DNA of 64,000 nt from assembly GCF_035582795.1 (NCBI RefSeq), contig NC_134365.1, positions 40,156,135 through 40,220,134 of the forward strand, given 5' to 3'. Source of the stretch: Mycteria americana (taxonomy: Eukaryota > Chordata > Aves > Ciconiiformes > Ciconiidae). Shown here piece after piece: positions 42,716 through 54,772 of this stretch. The notes below the pieces were generated by a model. It saw only the letters and a list, made by a program, of their open reading frames with translations. It was not told where the DNA came from and ran no database searches. The first letter of the stretch is position 1. Every line of letters starts with the position of its first letter. The translations under genes were made by a program, and so were the position numbers.

Positions 42716-45700
42716 TGTGAACATTGGAAAGATATTTATCAGCACAATATTAGATGTATTTCTGAGATGGAATGTCTTTATTTCATGACTTGCAAGATGT
42801 TTGACAGGGTGGAGAGCTGGCTGGCTTTGCCATGCGTTAGGACAGCGTGACATCTTTTTCCCAAATGGAGATGTTGAAGCTGTAGCTTTAAAGGGGAAAC
42901 TCCCACTATTTTTTTTTTTCCCCTGCAGAAATACAAACTTTGGTTTATATATAAACTTAAAGTGAAAAACTAACGATCTAGTGCTGTGTTCGGTCTCGGT
43001 AGCAATGTATCTTATGCTGAGCTTTTCTGAAATGACAACAGTAGCTTTTTGCTTAGCTGCACAGCAGAGCAAAACAGAGCTGACTGTGCAGCAGTTATCC
43101 TTCAGACATGTCTAAATTTTTCAGTCTATTTATGAGTATCAACAAACACTTTGTGCATACTTTTGCCATGCGTTGAATGCTTCTATTTTCCTTTAATTTA
43201 GCTTAAAACTAGTAATGGAATTCCTGAGGTTTTGAAAGGAATAGCTCTTGGCAAGCCTACAGTTTTGAAACCAAAGGCAAATTAAGATACCAAGCAAACA
43301 CAGGGAGGGCTACTTCTTCAGGGAATTATGTTAAGATTCTTCCGACATCTTAGAGTTTGTTGTATTTATGTTTTAAAAAATATAAATATATCTTTGAATT
43401 TCTCCTTTAAAGCACAGTTGTTGTTGTTCTTCTTTTAAAAAAATCTCACTGGAACACAAGGGGACTTTTTTTCCCCCCCCTTGATGTCACTCAACAAGTT
43501 TAGCCTTTTCAGCCAACCATTAGAAGTAGAGGGTGTAATACTCCTTTCTTTGTAATACTCCTTTCTTTGTAGCTGTCTGTATATTTCAGTAATTCAAACA
43601 CTGATTGAAGCATGTAATTAGGTTACAAATTTTAGTTTAAATAAAACATGCTCTTGCTTTTAAATCACCACAATAATTGTAACTGAAAGTAGTTGTTGTT
43701 ATGCATCTGTCAGGTGGTACAATAATACAATCAAAAAAATTATTTACATTTTCAAAGTGTAGTTACGCTTTTTATAAAGCATATAGCTAAGCCACTTTAG
43801 CTTTGCGGGAGTAAGAGGAGATATGATGTAGGGAAACTTGTCTGGCTGTCACAGCCTTGTCCGTCTTTGGTATCTGTGGTACTACTTGCTTGCAAGCATC
43901 TTCCCTCTTTGGCATCCTCTTCCCACTAATCCTGAGGTGTACAGTGTTCATAGAAATCTTGCATGCCATCTCCTTTATTTAGGTTACTGCATTTCTTTGT
44001 AGAGTTTCGTGGCTCTATGTGCCTTCATTCAGTCCTGCATTCCCTTTCAGTGTTTCTTATTATCATAAACATTTTGAATGTCTCAGAGCTCATTGTCATC
44101 TCTCTCAAACTTAACTCCTTTGCTTGCCATTTGTGATGTTGCTGATGGCAGTATAATCCTCTCTTGCCCAGGGCAGTTGTTTGGGAGTAGCCCTCTTTTC
44201 TCCCTCTTCTCCTTGAATCCACAGTCATGTTTTATTCATATCCATCTTCTTCCTTGTCCAAACAACATTTTCAAGACCACGTTTTCTTTTTCTGTCTTTA
44301 CAAATTAAGTTTTGGCCTGTATCTGTCATCTGGAGTACTTCAAGTACCTCCTCCCTCTTCTCCTGATATTCCTATCTCTGCAATCTGTTTAAAATACAGC
44401 TGGTACAGTTTTTCAGTAGTCCAGCTGCTAGTTTTTCTCATCAAGCTAAAGCTCATTGTCTTTGAATTCGAAGACCTGCATCTCGTATTTCTGCATCATA
44501 CTCTTCTTTTTCCCTGCTACTCTTGGTGCTCAAATCTATCTTTTTTTCTCCCCCCCGATGTCTTTAGTTATGTTTCATGTCATATTCTTCACTTTGATTT
44601 AGGAAACTTTTGAATATAATTGTATGTTATATATGTTAATGCTACTACAAGAGAAAATGGTCACACCTCTGAATTTTCTTCATGGGTATTGGAGTGTCCT
44701 GTTGTCTCTCTGCTTATACAGATGAACTATGTTTTTATCTACCAAAGCGTGTTACTTTTGGATCTTTTCTTAGAGACCTGTGAAATGTATGTTGCTGTGT
44801 ATCTTCCAAATCTGGTTCACTTGTCTGATGACTATACTTTTAACTTTGGAGTAAGCAAAGAGCACTGGTGGCATGCTTTAAACTCTGTTGTGTGAGTACA
44901 ATGTCACATTTTGTGGACTTTTATTATCATACGTGATATCAGTTAGTAAATATTTTCTTCTGCACCTGGCAGGCTTCTTTGGTGAGACGAATCAGATGTA
45001 ATCTGCAGCTTTTATTTAAATGATACACAAATTGAATTCAACTGGCAATAAAAGTAGTATTAAGTGCCATGTCCTATACTTGACTTACTGCAGAACTAAA
45101 GCTAGTATTAACAGAGGTAATACATTTTTATTAATAAGGAAAGCCAGGTGACTCCTAAATACTTTTTTTTTTTATGTCTCATGAAACTTTGGGTCCCAAG
45201 GTTTTTGAGTCAGTGACTTGTGTTTTGGTTTTTGTTTGGGGTCTTTTTTTTTTGAGAAAGTTAAACTTTTGGGGCTCCTCATTATTTGAATGTTTTTGGC
45301 TGGTAATACAATGAAAAAGTAAAACAATTATAATAGTTACAATAATCCATTTTAATACACAGCTTGCTGTACCTGTCTTAGAAATGTGTTAGGATAGTAG
45401 AGTTAAATTGTTGTGAATCTCTTCTGGGTTGTGGCAGCTGCCTTCTTTTAAAATCTACTGAGTAGACTTTCATGCCTTGAAATTGAGAGTGCACTGTATG
45501 TGTTACTCATCAGTTTGTATTGCCATAAATGTAAAAGGACTAGAACAGTGGTCGTTTTAGTGTTAATTCTCTTAGGTGTACAAATGTTAATGCTGAAGTA
45601 AGCTGGATGTTTTGTATTGGTCTATACAATATTTGTGCAGCTAGACTGGAGGTAGTCTTAAATTCTTAAATAATTGGCTCCTACTTCAGGGTTCCTAAAA

Positions 45701-48700
45701 ACATTTAATTGGCAAATGTTTGGATGCCGTGTGTGAATATGAATGCCTGCTTCCTTATCTTTCTGATAGCTGTCTCTTTCTTCATTTACTGTATAAGCTT
45801 TAAGCGATGGTATTCAGTTCCTGAGAGAACTTCACTTAGAATTTTGCTGAGAAGGATGCCATTACATAAATCTTTGTTGTTAAAAGGCATTTGGTTAAGA
45901 CATTTTAGGTCTTAAAAAATAATTAATAAGCTAATATTAAATGCAATATTATCCAATACATTGTGCTTTAAACTTGAACTTTGTGGTATTTATTTAGTTT
46001 TATTATAATAATATTGTTATGCCTATATTTAGAGAAATTCTGAGTAATACATGCCAGTCGGTCAGTCCTGCAACTCCAGAGAGTGCTCCATTCCTAAAAA
46101 TTGCTGTACTAGAAAAGAATGTATACAGGAAGAGAAAAAGGGAATGTGCTACATAGGCTTCAGACAAACTATTTTCTTTTTTTAATTTTTTCTTCCCTCC
46201 TCCTCCTCCTTTTTCTAGTAGCCAGGTAGATGGGTGAGCCTTTCTTATCCAGTGCTTACATCCTCCCTCCCCACGTTCCAGAACTTTTTCTGGTAACAGA
46301 GGTGGGGAGAGCATTTCCAGCTTGTCCTCTGGGTCTTCAGTTCTAGAGCAATGTGTGTTTTGTCTCAGAGGCACAACATATACCAGAAACTTAGATAAGC
46401 TTCTAGTTTCTGTTTAAGTGTATATTATGACTGTTACTTTAAGATACTTATGGCCACTTAGGGTCTTGAAATATTTCTATTAGTAAAGGGCAACAAAGTG
46501 CCCTTCAAAATCTAAAGTTCAAGTTATTTGTCTTGGATTTTCTGTGCCTACAGTCAATGTGGATCATCTGACCGTCACAAATGTGTTTTCTTTTACTATT
46601 ACTTTAGTCCATAAGTGTCGGTATGTTTGCATAATAAATATTTATTTCTTCCTGCTTCAGGGTTCCTTGTTCTGTTAAGTCCCTATAAACTGGTCCCGTA
46701 GAGCACAACTTCATGTATGTCTGCCAAATTTAATTTTACTTCTCTTGAAGAGTTTGTATTTCTTAGTCAGCTGTAATAGAGAATTCTATTTGTTAAATGG
46801 ATGTAACTTACTAATTTTAAATGGTATCGTTTTTAAATAGTTTCATGTTAAAGTAAAAAGTAGTTTAACGTTGTCAGTAGTGTGAAATTAAAAAGAAAAC
46901 TACCTTTCCAAAGGTTTGATTGTGCCAATACCATATCAGTTTAGCATTTTTCTGTGAATTCTTCACTGCTGATGTTAAAATAAATCAGTAACACTTATTT
47001 ATACTAAAGCCTGTCCCCTATCCTGTCTCCCCCCTTTAAGGACATAAGCGCCTCGGATTTACCCTGGGGCTCAGCCTAAGGCAAGCTGTGAATGTTTGTG
47101 TCCTGGTTTAAATATTTGTGAAGTTTTAAGGTTCACAGGTACAAGCATGTAAAAAATTAATTGGCAAGCAGTTAAATTTTTATGTTCACATCTCACCTCT
47201 GATAGCTTCCCATACTCTTATCTATTGATAAGTAAATTGGAGCACAGTTTTGAGCAGCTCTTTCTTTATTGAGATCCTGATTCATGGAAGATTTTGCTTA
47301 GTGTTTTGATTTCTCATTGAACTATAGGTGACAAAACTTAGTGACATATGTAGGAAAAGTAAGGTTTGACTTAAGCATATGCCGGTCAGTTTGGAATTTA
47401 CTGGTTACAAGCTCTCCTTAGGAAGGATGATTTCTTTCTAGTTCAAAGTAGGAAGAAGTCTGAAGAGGAGGAAAGCTGTTCACCTGAGGCTTTGAGGACA
47501 GACTGAGGTACTTAATAAGTAGTGTACTCTAGGGAAAGCTCTTAATAAAATTATTAAATATTGACTCCTGTGAGATACTTTATGCTAATAAGTAGAATGA
47601 TATTAACCAATTTTTATGTGATATGTCAAACTGCTCTTGCATTGATTATAAGATGACTGGTTGCAGTGGTGCTATTTGATTGGCTCTAGCGCTGACTTAT
47701 AAAGTCAGCAGCACGTTAAGGATGGTGCATTGAATTCTTATGAAGTATTCTATCGTAAGTATATTGTACATGAAATATGTAGTTTTAGGCTTTCGCACCA
47801 AAAAAAGTTAAGTATTTATTTCAACATGCTATGCATTTAGTAGCTAATTATTTTGAAATTGACTGACACATTTTTTTATGACCTGCTGTAGTGCTTCATT
47901 ACATACAGTTCTATAATTTTTTCAAGAAAATAAACATGTTTGAAGTAAGACCTATTTTCTAATCCTGCTGTCGGATGTCAAAATGTCTAGAATAGCTATT
48001 TCTTCATGTTCCTTTCCAGTGCCCCACATAGAAGTTTGTGACCTAGATGTGTGTGGGTTTTATTTTTTCTTTTAATGGAGTTATGCAAGTTAACATAGCT
48101 TTTATTGTTGATTAATAGCTAAAATTTGGGGGGGGTAAGGTGGGGAAGGGACAGCTAGTGTTCATTCTTTTATAGAAAGAAAATCTGCAGCTCTCTTCCA
48201 TCACTTGGGTGCATTCAGCTTTATGTTCTGCTCCATCATTATTCTGTAGAAATGCTAGCATTCAGATTGTCAAAAATTGGACATAACCCAGGAGCTGAAA
48301 AGAATGGAAACTCTTGTATAAAGAAATACATAAAACTTCCTTGTCAGCTAAGGTGGAATAAGTGAAATATTGTATTAATGAGGTTTTTAAGTAGTTGGAT
48401 TTTAGGTTTGTTCTGTATGATATGGTATTTCTCAAGTGTGCTATACCAAGGAAATGTAGCTTCAGAAAGCCTTCTATATCCTTGACTTCAGAACAAACAA
48501 GGAAATATCACAGAAGAATGCTTGAGACGATGGAATAATAAAGCCTAGCAGTGTATGGTGAACAGTAGAAGTATTTTACATGTTACTTCGAATAGGAAAT
48601 ATTGTGGGCTGGCTGTTAGTGATTTGAGAGAGATCTTGGTTTACATTCATTGTAAAGGCTTTCTATGAATTAATTCCAATACAAACACAAGTTCAGTGAA

Positions 48701-51388
48701 GTTACATTGCTGATTACCTTTCATTATGAATGGACTATTTTGAGGTGGGTGGTTATAGGAAATTTTGTAGCTACATAGGGTCATGTAAAAAGAACATAAA
48801 ACTCGAAAGAATAATTAGGTGTTGTCTTTGAAATGCAAGTCTAGAGTTATGACTAAAATGTAACTAAAACTGTCACCAAAATGTTTTATGTTAAATTTTG
48901 TATGTTAAAAGCTATTTGCCGAGTTACTCATAGACTAATCCTAATAACAAACTTTATTTAAACTATCTTTGGGTTTCAAAGCTGTATTTGTGAATATATT
49001 GCTTTTATGCTACTGGTGAGAGTAAAACCATTGTTGAATGGAAATTTGGTATAAATCTCGGAAACCTAGAAGGTGAGCTCCTTTTGCTCTGTGCTAAAAT
49101 CCTATCATGTTTTCTTTCCAGAGATACAGAGAACAAGAAATTTCCACTTTTTTTTTGTTAAATAGTGTGTAATTTTGGACTAGGGACTTTTGCTTTTTTT
49201 AAAAAAATATTTTTGTAGAAATGCGTTACTACTGAGACTTGAATTTTTTTTGCTGATGCAGATACACAGTGAGTAGATCATTCCCACTTCCTCTAAATAT
49301 ATTTTTAAGTTGTTTGAATGGCACAGTTTTGCCCAGCTGCTTTACACTTGGGTGAAGTGTTAATGGTTAAATTGGATGTCAGTAGGTTTTGGTTTTTTAT
49401 TTTAACTCAAAAATAGTGACAGCACAGCTTGGGGCAGGCAGTACACTTTTCTCTAGAGTTTGCTTTGCACAATCATCTTGTACATGGATGATTAAACTAT
49501 TTGTAAATCAGTTTACAGTATGCCTTACAGTATTTTTTTTTGTTTGTTTGCTTTAAAAGGCCATGATGTGAACTGCAGCAATTTAGCAGCTGATTCGTGA
49601 GTGGTTCAGTGTTTGGCTCCTGAATGAGGTAGGGATTTTGTTGGGGGGCTGGCACCTTGTGAGGATAGTGAATTTATCCACTGGCTCCTTGGTGGTGGTG
49701 GCTGCTACTTCCCAGAACTTCATTTTATTTCCAAGAAAACTGTAAATGCTTCCCTATGAAGTGTGTGCATTCATAGGTGCACATTAGGCCTGTGCTTAAT
49801 GTAATGAATTGTACCAATGGGTTATGTGGTGACCTGTGATTTTTCATACAGATTTTATGCATTATTTATACATTTATTTTAGTACTTTTTTTTTTTAACT
49901 AGCTAAGCTACTAGATGTGCTTCATCTAAGGTTATATTTCAGTATCGATGGCATAAGTCTATAGTAGTGACTTGGCAGGGATTTTAAACGCTTGCAAACG
50001 TAATTAATCTGCTCAAAAGTGTCAACTATAGATGATTCTCTAAGGAAACTCTCAAATGAGTCATGTACAGTACCACACAAGTAGCAGGCTGAGTTCTGAG
50101 GATCTTATGATTGCTTCTTGTTCCCTAGGCTATCTGATGGCCAGCAAGGAAGCCTAGATGTGCTAGAGATTAAAGAACTCGGCTATCACTTCAGTAAGTA
50201 GTGAGTTACAAAAATGGCTAAAATTAACATACTCATAAAAATTTGTTCTATCCAGTTTGGTCCTAGTTCAGTGAATATAATAGACAAAAGGTATCACCTC
50301 AGCAGCCAAGAATTAATACATTTTAGATTGAATAATGTAAAAATTACACTACTGGAGCTGACTGATCCATCTTGCTGCTGTGTAGGGCTGTTAGAATGGG
50401 GAAAGTTAACATGCTCATGATCCTGTTTGAAGTAGGCTAGTGCGATAGGACTACCTGCAAAGGTCACTGAATCTGCTGCAGAAGAATTTGCATCAATCTG
50501 CAGCACTAGGCAGGTTTCAGAACTTGACAGCAGCCCTCCTTGCAGCATACCACAGGCTTTCAGTTGCTGGCACAGCAGAAGCGAGGGATGAATATAATCT
50601 GGCTGTGGTTCCATCATATATTATTTAAAAGTTTTCCAACTGTTTATTTTCCCTTCTGCACTACACTTTGCTGCCCTCTCACTTGTGATATTACAGATGT
50701 ATACAGGGTGACTGAAATAATGTAAATTAAAGGTCCTCTTTCCTTCCCAAGGAAAATAACATCAGTACACGTGCTTTGCATAATGTTCTTGCTTTTCTAG
50801 TTATTTTCCAGAACACTTGTTAAGCAGTATTGACTTCTAAATAAAAACCAATAATTTTCTCCTACTGTAATTTAGGGGGTAATGTGCAGAAATTGATCTG
50901 CATATTTGGATAGTCAACATAAATGGGTTGCAATTTATGAAGGAGCGTAGGGACGTTAGGTTAATAATCTTGGAAATACTCAGGGTTAAATAATTTACTT
51001 GAAGTTGTACAACAGTATCAAAGCACATATGTTTAGCATAAGCAAATTATTAGTGTGTTGTGATGGTCAGCTATTAGAGAGAATACATCCAATTTGAACG
51101 TAGAACTGGGCCTGTGGAAACCTGGGGTGTTTCACATAAGTGAGCAGCCTAAAGGTTGATGGGCTTAAACAGAAGTTGTAGGAGCTGGGCAAGATAAGAT
51201 AAAGTAGTAGATGAGCATAGGGAATTGAATGGGAATTTCTTTATCAAGAAAGGGGACTAGGAATCAGTTAGGAAGAAGCTTGACTTTTGGAATATTTTGA
51301 ATTTTGGGTGCTTGACTTAATTTATCCTAATATCACCTATTACAGATGGAATTTGAATTCCAGTGTTTCTGTCTTAGCAGTAGCTAAT
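42716..51388 (+). other. Probable FRS2 5' intron, middle part
   Basis: No recognised exon or RNA gene. A 17-bp perfect tandem duplication (tgtaatactcctttctt) lies at 43534-43567. A pyrimidine-rich block at about 44160-44590 is open for 128 codons on the + strand but is low in complexity and without homology. The rest is AT-rich. Confidence 0.35.
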
Positions 51389-51559
51389 TATCATAGAATC
51401 AGAATCATAGAATATCTCAAGTTGGAAGGGACCCATAACGATCATTGAGTCCAACTCCCTGCTCCTCGCAGGACTACCTAACACTAAACCATATGACTAA
51501 GACCATCATCCAGATGCTCCTTGAACTCTGACAGGCTTGGTGCCGTGACCACTTCCCTG
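51389..51559 (-). mobile_element. CR1 3' fragment joined to U6
   Basis: In reverse complement: octamer tail (tcatagaatcagaatcatag), 'gttggaagggaccca', 'gagtccaactccctgctcc', 'ccagatgctccttgaactc', 'gtgaccacttccctg'. The CR1 homology stops at about 51559, exactly where U6 homology starts, in the same transcriptional orientation. Confidence 0.9.
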
Positions 51560-51645
51560 AAACGTGGAACGCTTCACAGATTTGTGTGTCATCCTTGCAC
51601 AGTGGCCATGCTAATCTTCTCTCTATCATTCCAATTCTAGTATGT
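51560..51645 (-). pseudogene. RNU6: U6 snRNA pseudogene (retrocopy, 5'-truncated)
   Basis: The minus strand matches U6 spliceosomal RNA from about nucleotide 19 to the 3' end: ACATACTAGAATTGGAA, AGAGAAGATTAGCATGGCC, GCAAGGATGACACACAAAT, GTGAAGCGTTCCA. About ten substitutions and a 2-base loss separate it from the functional sequence, and the first ~18 nt are missing, so it is not functional and has no U6 promoter. Its 3' end abuts the CR1 fragment, forming a U6-CR1 chimera. Confidence 0.93.
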
Positions 51646-52479
51646 TTCTTAGTTCTAAATTACTTTCAAAATATCTGCAATATTGTTAGGCAGGGATGAG
51701 TGGCTTCTGTGCTTTTGTTTTGAGGTGTCTTCCGGTGTAGACAAAGGCGTTGCAATAAATGGATAGAGTATCTGGGATTAAAGTGCGCTGTAAGTAGCGT
51801 GATTATTTCACACTGCTTCTGTATGTGTCTAAATTTTCTTCTAAATTCACTTCCTTTCTATTTCTTTTCTAGAAAATAATGTAGCTTTTCCAGATTTTGT
51901 TGTTGGATTGCAGTTTCTGTAACATACTCTTGTTGACTAATTCAATTATTGCTGGATCTAATGTGTTGCTTTGATAGAAGCTTGTGTTTTGTTTGCTTGT
52001 ACAGTCTGAGACACACCATTTTCATTTGCTTTTGAATTTTTTATATTAACTGCAAAAGTACAGAGAGAAAGAATAGGAGTCATGGTTTATCTTGGATTAT
52101 CCAAACTTGCTTTGGAACATTATTGCCAAAGGCTATTACGCTTAGTGATTATTATGTTTATGAAGTTGTTGTATTTTCTCAAACCACAATTCTTGTAAAA
52201 GGATAATTAAGTTAAAGCTTGGGCTATTCTTTGCAGATTCTGTGCCAGCGCCAAAATATTTTCAAACAATACGTAGTTATAATTTCAAAGGTATCCTTTT
52301 AACTTGAAATACTAAGTAGTGTAATAAGTTTTAAAACATACTACTGTGCTTCTAGATTACTGAATATTAATTTTAAGGTGAAAGCAAGCCATTTATCTTG
52401 CACTGCCATTAGAAATCAGATGTGAAGCATGCTACTTCATATGAAGGCTTAGAGTTTATGTTCTTACTCTAATCTTTAT
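51646..52479 (+). other. AT-rich intronic sequence
   Basis: I see no gene, RNA or repeat here. It separates the U6-CR1 chimera from the long CR1 element. Confidence 0.4.
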
Positions 52480-54772
52480 GCTGTCGCTCACGGAGAAGGA
52501 CTTGTGGGTGGTGTGATGGTTGGAGGCCATCTTGGGCGTAGCGATCATGAAATGATACAGAGTTTTTGACTCTCAGAGAAATAAGGAGGAGAGTCAGCAG
52601 AACTGCCACCTTGGAATTTCAGAGGGCAGACTTTGGCCTGTTTAGGAGCCTGGTTGACAGAGTCCCTTGGGAAGCAGTCCTGAAGGGCAAAGGTGTCCAG
52701 GAAGGCTGGACGTTCTTCAAGAAGGAAATCTTAAAGGCGCAGGAGCAGGCCGTCCCCATGTGCCGAAAGACGAGCCAGCAGGGAAGAAGGCAGGCCTGGC
52801 TGAACAGAGAGCTGTGGCTGGAACTCTAGAAAAAAAGGAGAGTTTATGACCTTTAGAAGAAGGGGCAGGCAACTCAGGAGGACTACAAAGATGTCATGAG
52901 GTTATGCAGGGAGAAAATTAGAAGGGCCAAAGCCCAACTAGAACTTAATGTGGCTACTGCCATAAAAGACAATAAAAAAATGTTTCTATAAATACATTAG
53001 CAACAAAAGGAGGGCTAAGGAGAATCTCCATCCTTTATTGGTTGCGGGGGGAAACATAGTGAGAAAGGATGAGGAAAAGGCTGAGGTACTTAATGCCTCC
53101 TTTGCCTCAGTCTTTAATAGTAAGACCAGTTGTTCTGTGGGTACCAAGCCCCCTGAGCTGGAAGACAGGGATGGGGAACAGGATAAAGCCCCCATAATCC
53201 AAGGGGAAATGGTTAGCGACCTGCTACACCACTTAGAGACACACAAGTCTATGGGGCTGGATGGGATCCACCCAAGAGTACCGAGGGAGCTGGCAGAAGT
53301 GCTCACCAAGCCACTTTCAATCCTTTATCAGCAGTCCTGGCTAACCGGGGAGGTCCTAGTTGACTGGAGGTTAGCAAATGTGACGCCCACCCACAAGAAG
53401 GGCCGGAAGGAGGATCCGGGGAACTACAGGCCTGTCAGCCTGACCTCGGTGCCAGGGAAGGTTACGGAGCAGATCATCCTGAGTGCCATAACATGGCACG
53501 TACAGGACAACCAGGTGATCAGGCCCAGTCAGCATGGGTTTATGAAAGGCAGGTCTGTTTGACTAACCTGATCTCTTTCTATGACAAGGTGACCCACTTA
53601 GTGGATGAGGGAAAGGCTGTGGATGTTGTCTACCTAGACTTTAGTAAAGCCTTTGACACCGTTTCCCACAGCATTCTCCTGGAGAAACTGGCTGCTCATG
53701 GCTTGGACAGGTGTACTCTTCTTCGGGTAAAAAACGGCCTGGATGGCCGGGCCCAAAGAGTTGTGGTGAATGGAGTTAAATCCACTTGGCAGCCAGTCAC
53801 AAGTGGTGTTCCAGGGCTCTGTGTTGGGGCCAGTTCTGTTTAATATCTTTATCAATGATCTGAATGAGGGGATCGAGTGCACCCTCAGTAAGTTTGCAGA
53901 TGACACCAAGTTGGGCGGGAGTGTTGATCTGCTCGAGGATAGGTAGGCTCTGCAGAGGGACCTGGACAGGCTGGATCGATGGGCCAAGGCCAGTTGTATG
54001 AGGTTCAACAAGGCTGAGTGTCGGATCCTGCACTTGGATCACAACAACCCCATGCAACGCTACAGGCCTGGGGAAGAGTGGCTGGAAAGCTGCCCAGCGG
54101 AAAAGGACCTGGGGGTGTTGGTCGACAGCCAACGGAATATGAGCCAGCTGTGTACCCAGGTGGCCAAGAAAGCCAACAGCATCCTGGCTTGTATCAAAAA
54201 TAGTGTGGCCAGCAGGACTAGGGGAGTGATCGTCCCCCTGTACTCGGCACTGGTGAGGCCGCACCTCGAATACTGTGTTTGGTTTTGGGCCCCTGACTCC
54301 AAGAGAGACATTGAGGTGCTGGAGCGTGTCCAGAGAAGGGCAACGAAGCTGGTGAAGGCTCTAGAGCACAAGTCTGATGAGGAGCGGCTGAGGGAACTGA
54401 GGTTCTTTAGCTTGGAGAAAAGGAGGCTGAGGGGAGACCTTATCGCTCTCTACAACTACCTGAAAGGAGGTTGTGGTGAAGTGGGTGTCAGTCTCTTCTC
54501 CCAAGTAACAAGCAATAGGACAAGAGGCAATGGCCTCAAGTTGCACCAGGGGAGGTTTAGACTGGATGTTAGGAAAAATTTCTTCACGAAAGGGTTGTCA
54601 AGCACTGGAACAGGCTGCCCAGGGAGGTAGTGGAGTCACCATCCCTGGAGGTATTTAAAAGACATGTGGTGCTTAGGGACATGGTATAGTGGTGAACTTG
54701 GCAGTGTTAGGTTTATGGTTGGACTTGATCTTGAAGGTCTTTTCCAACCTAAACGATTCTATGATTCTGTGA
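52480..54772 (+). mobile_element. CR1 LINE, 5'-truncated, inactive (2.3 kb)
   Basis: Non-LTR retrotransposon fragment covering the ORF2 segment before the reverse transcriptase, the whole RT domain, and the 3' UTR. Readable blocks: RREIRR..FQRADFGLFRSLV (52575 on); KSMGLDGIHPRV (53248 on); the RT block VVYLDFSKAFDTVSHS (53620-53670); TSGVP (53797-53811); the catalytic FADDTK motif (53893-53910); the thumb-side blocks to VRKNFFTKG (54590). The 3' end is the CR1 octamer pair ATTCTATG-ATTCTGTG (54756-54771). Breaks: frameshift near 52560, stops at 52827 and 52854, frameshift near 52980, a one-base loss near 53554, a two-base loss at 53812 just before the QGS motif, a stop at 53944, and a frameshift near 54600. 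The 5' part with the endonuclease is absent. Least diverged of the CR1 copies here. Confidence 0.95.

Noticed and set aside
44227-44613. 128-codon + strand open frame
   Set aside because: Pyrimidine-rich sequence gives a Phe/Leu/Ser-rich reading with few stops; no homology.
51560-51645. Functional U6 snRNA gene
   Set aside because: The first ~18 nt are missing, there are several substitutions, no upstream TATA/PSE promoter, and the 3' end is joined to CR1.
52480-54772. Active CR1 element
   Set aside because: 5' truncated with several stops and frameshifts; it cannot code a working RT.
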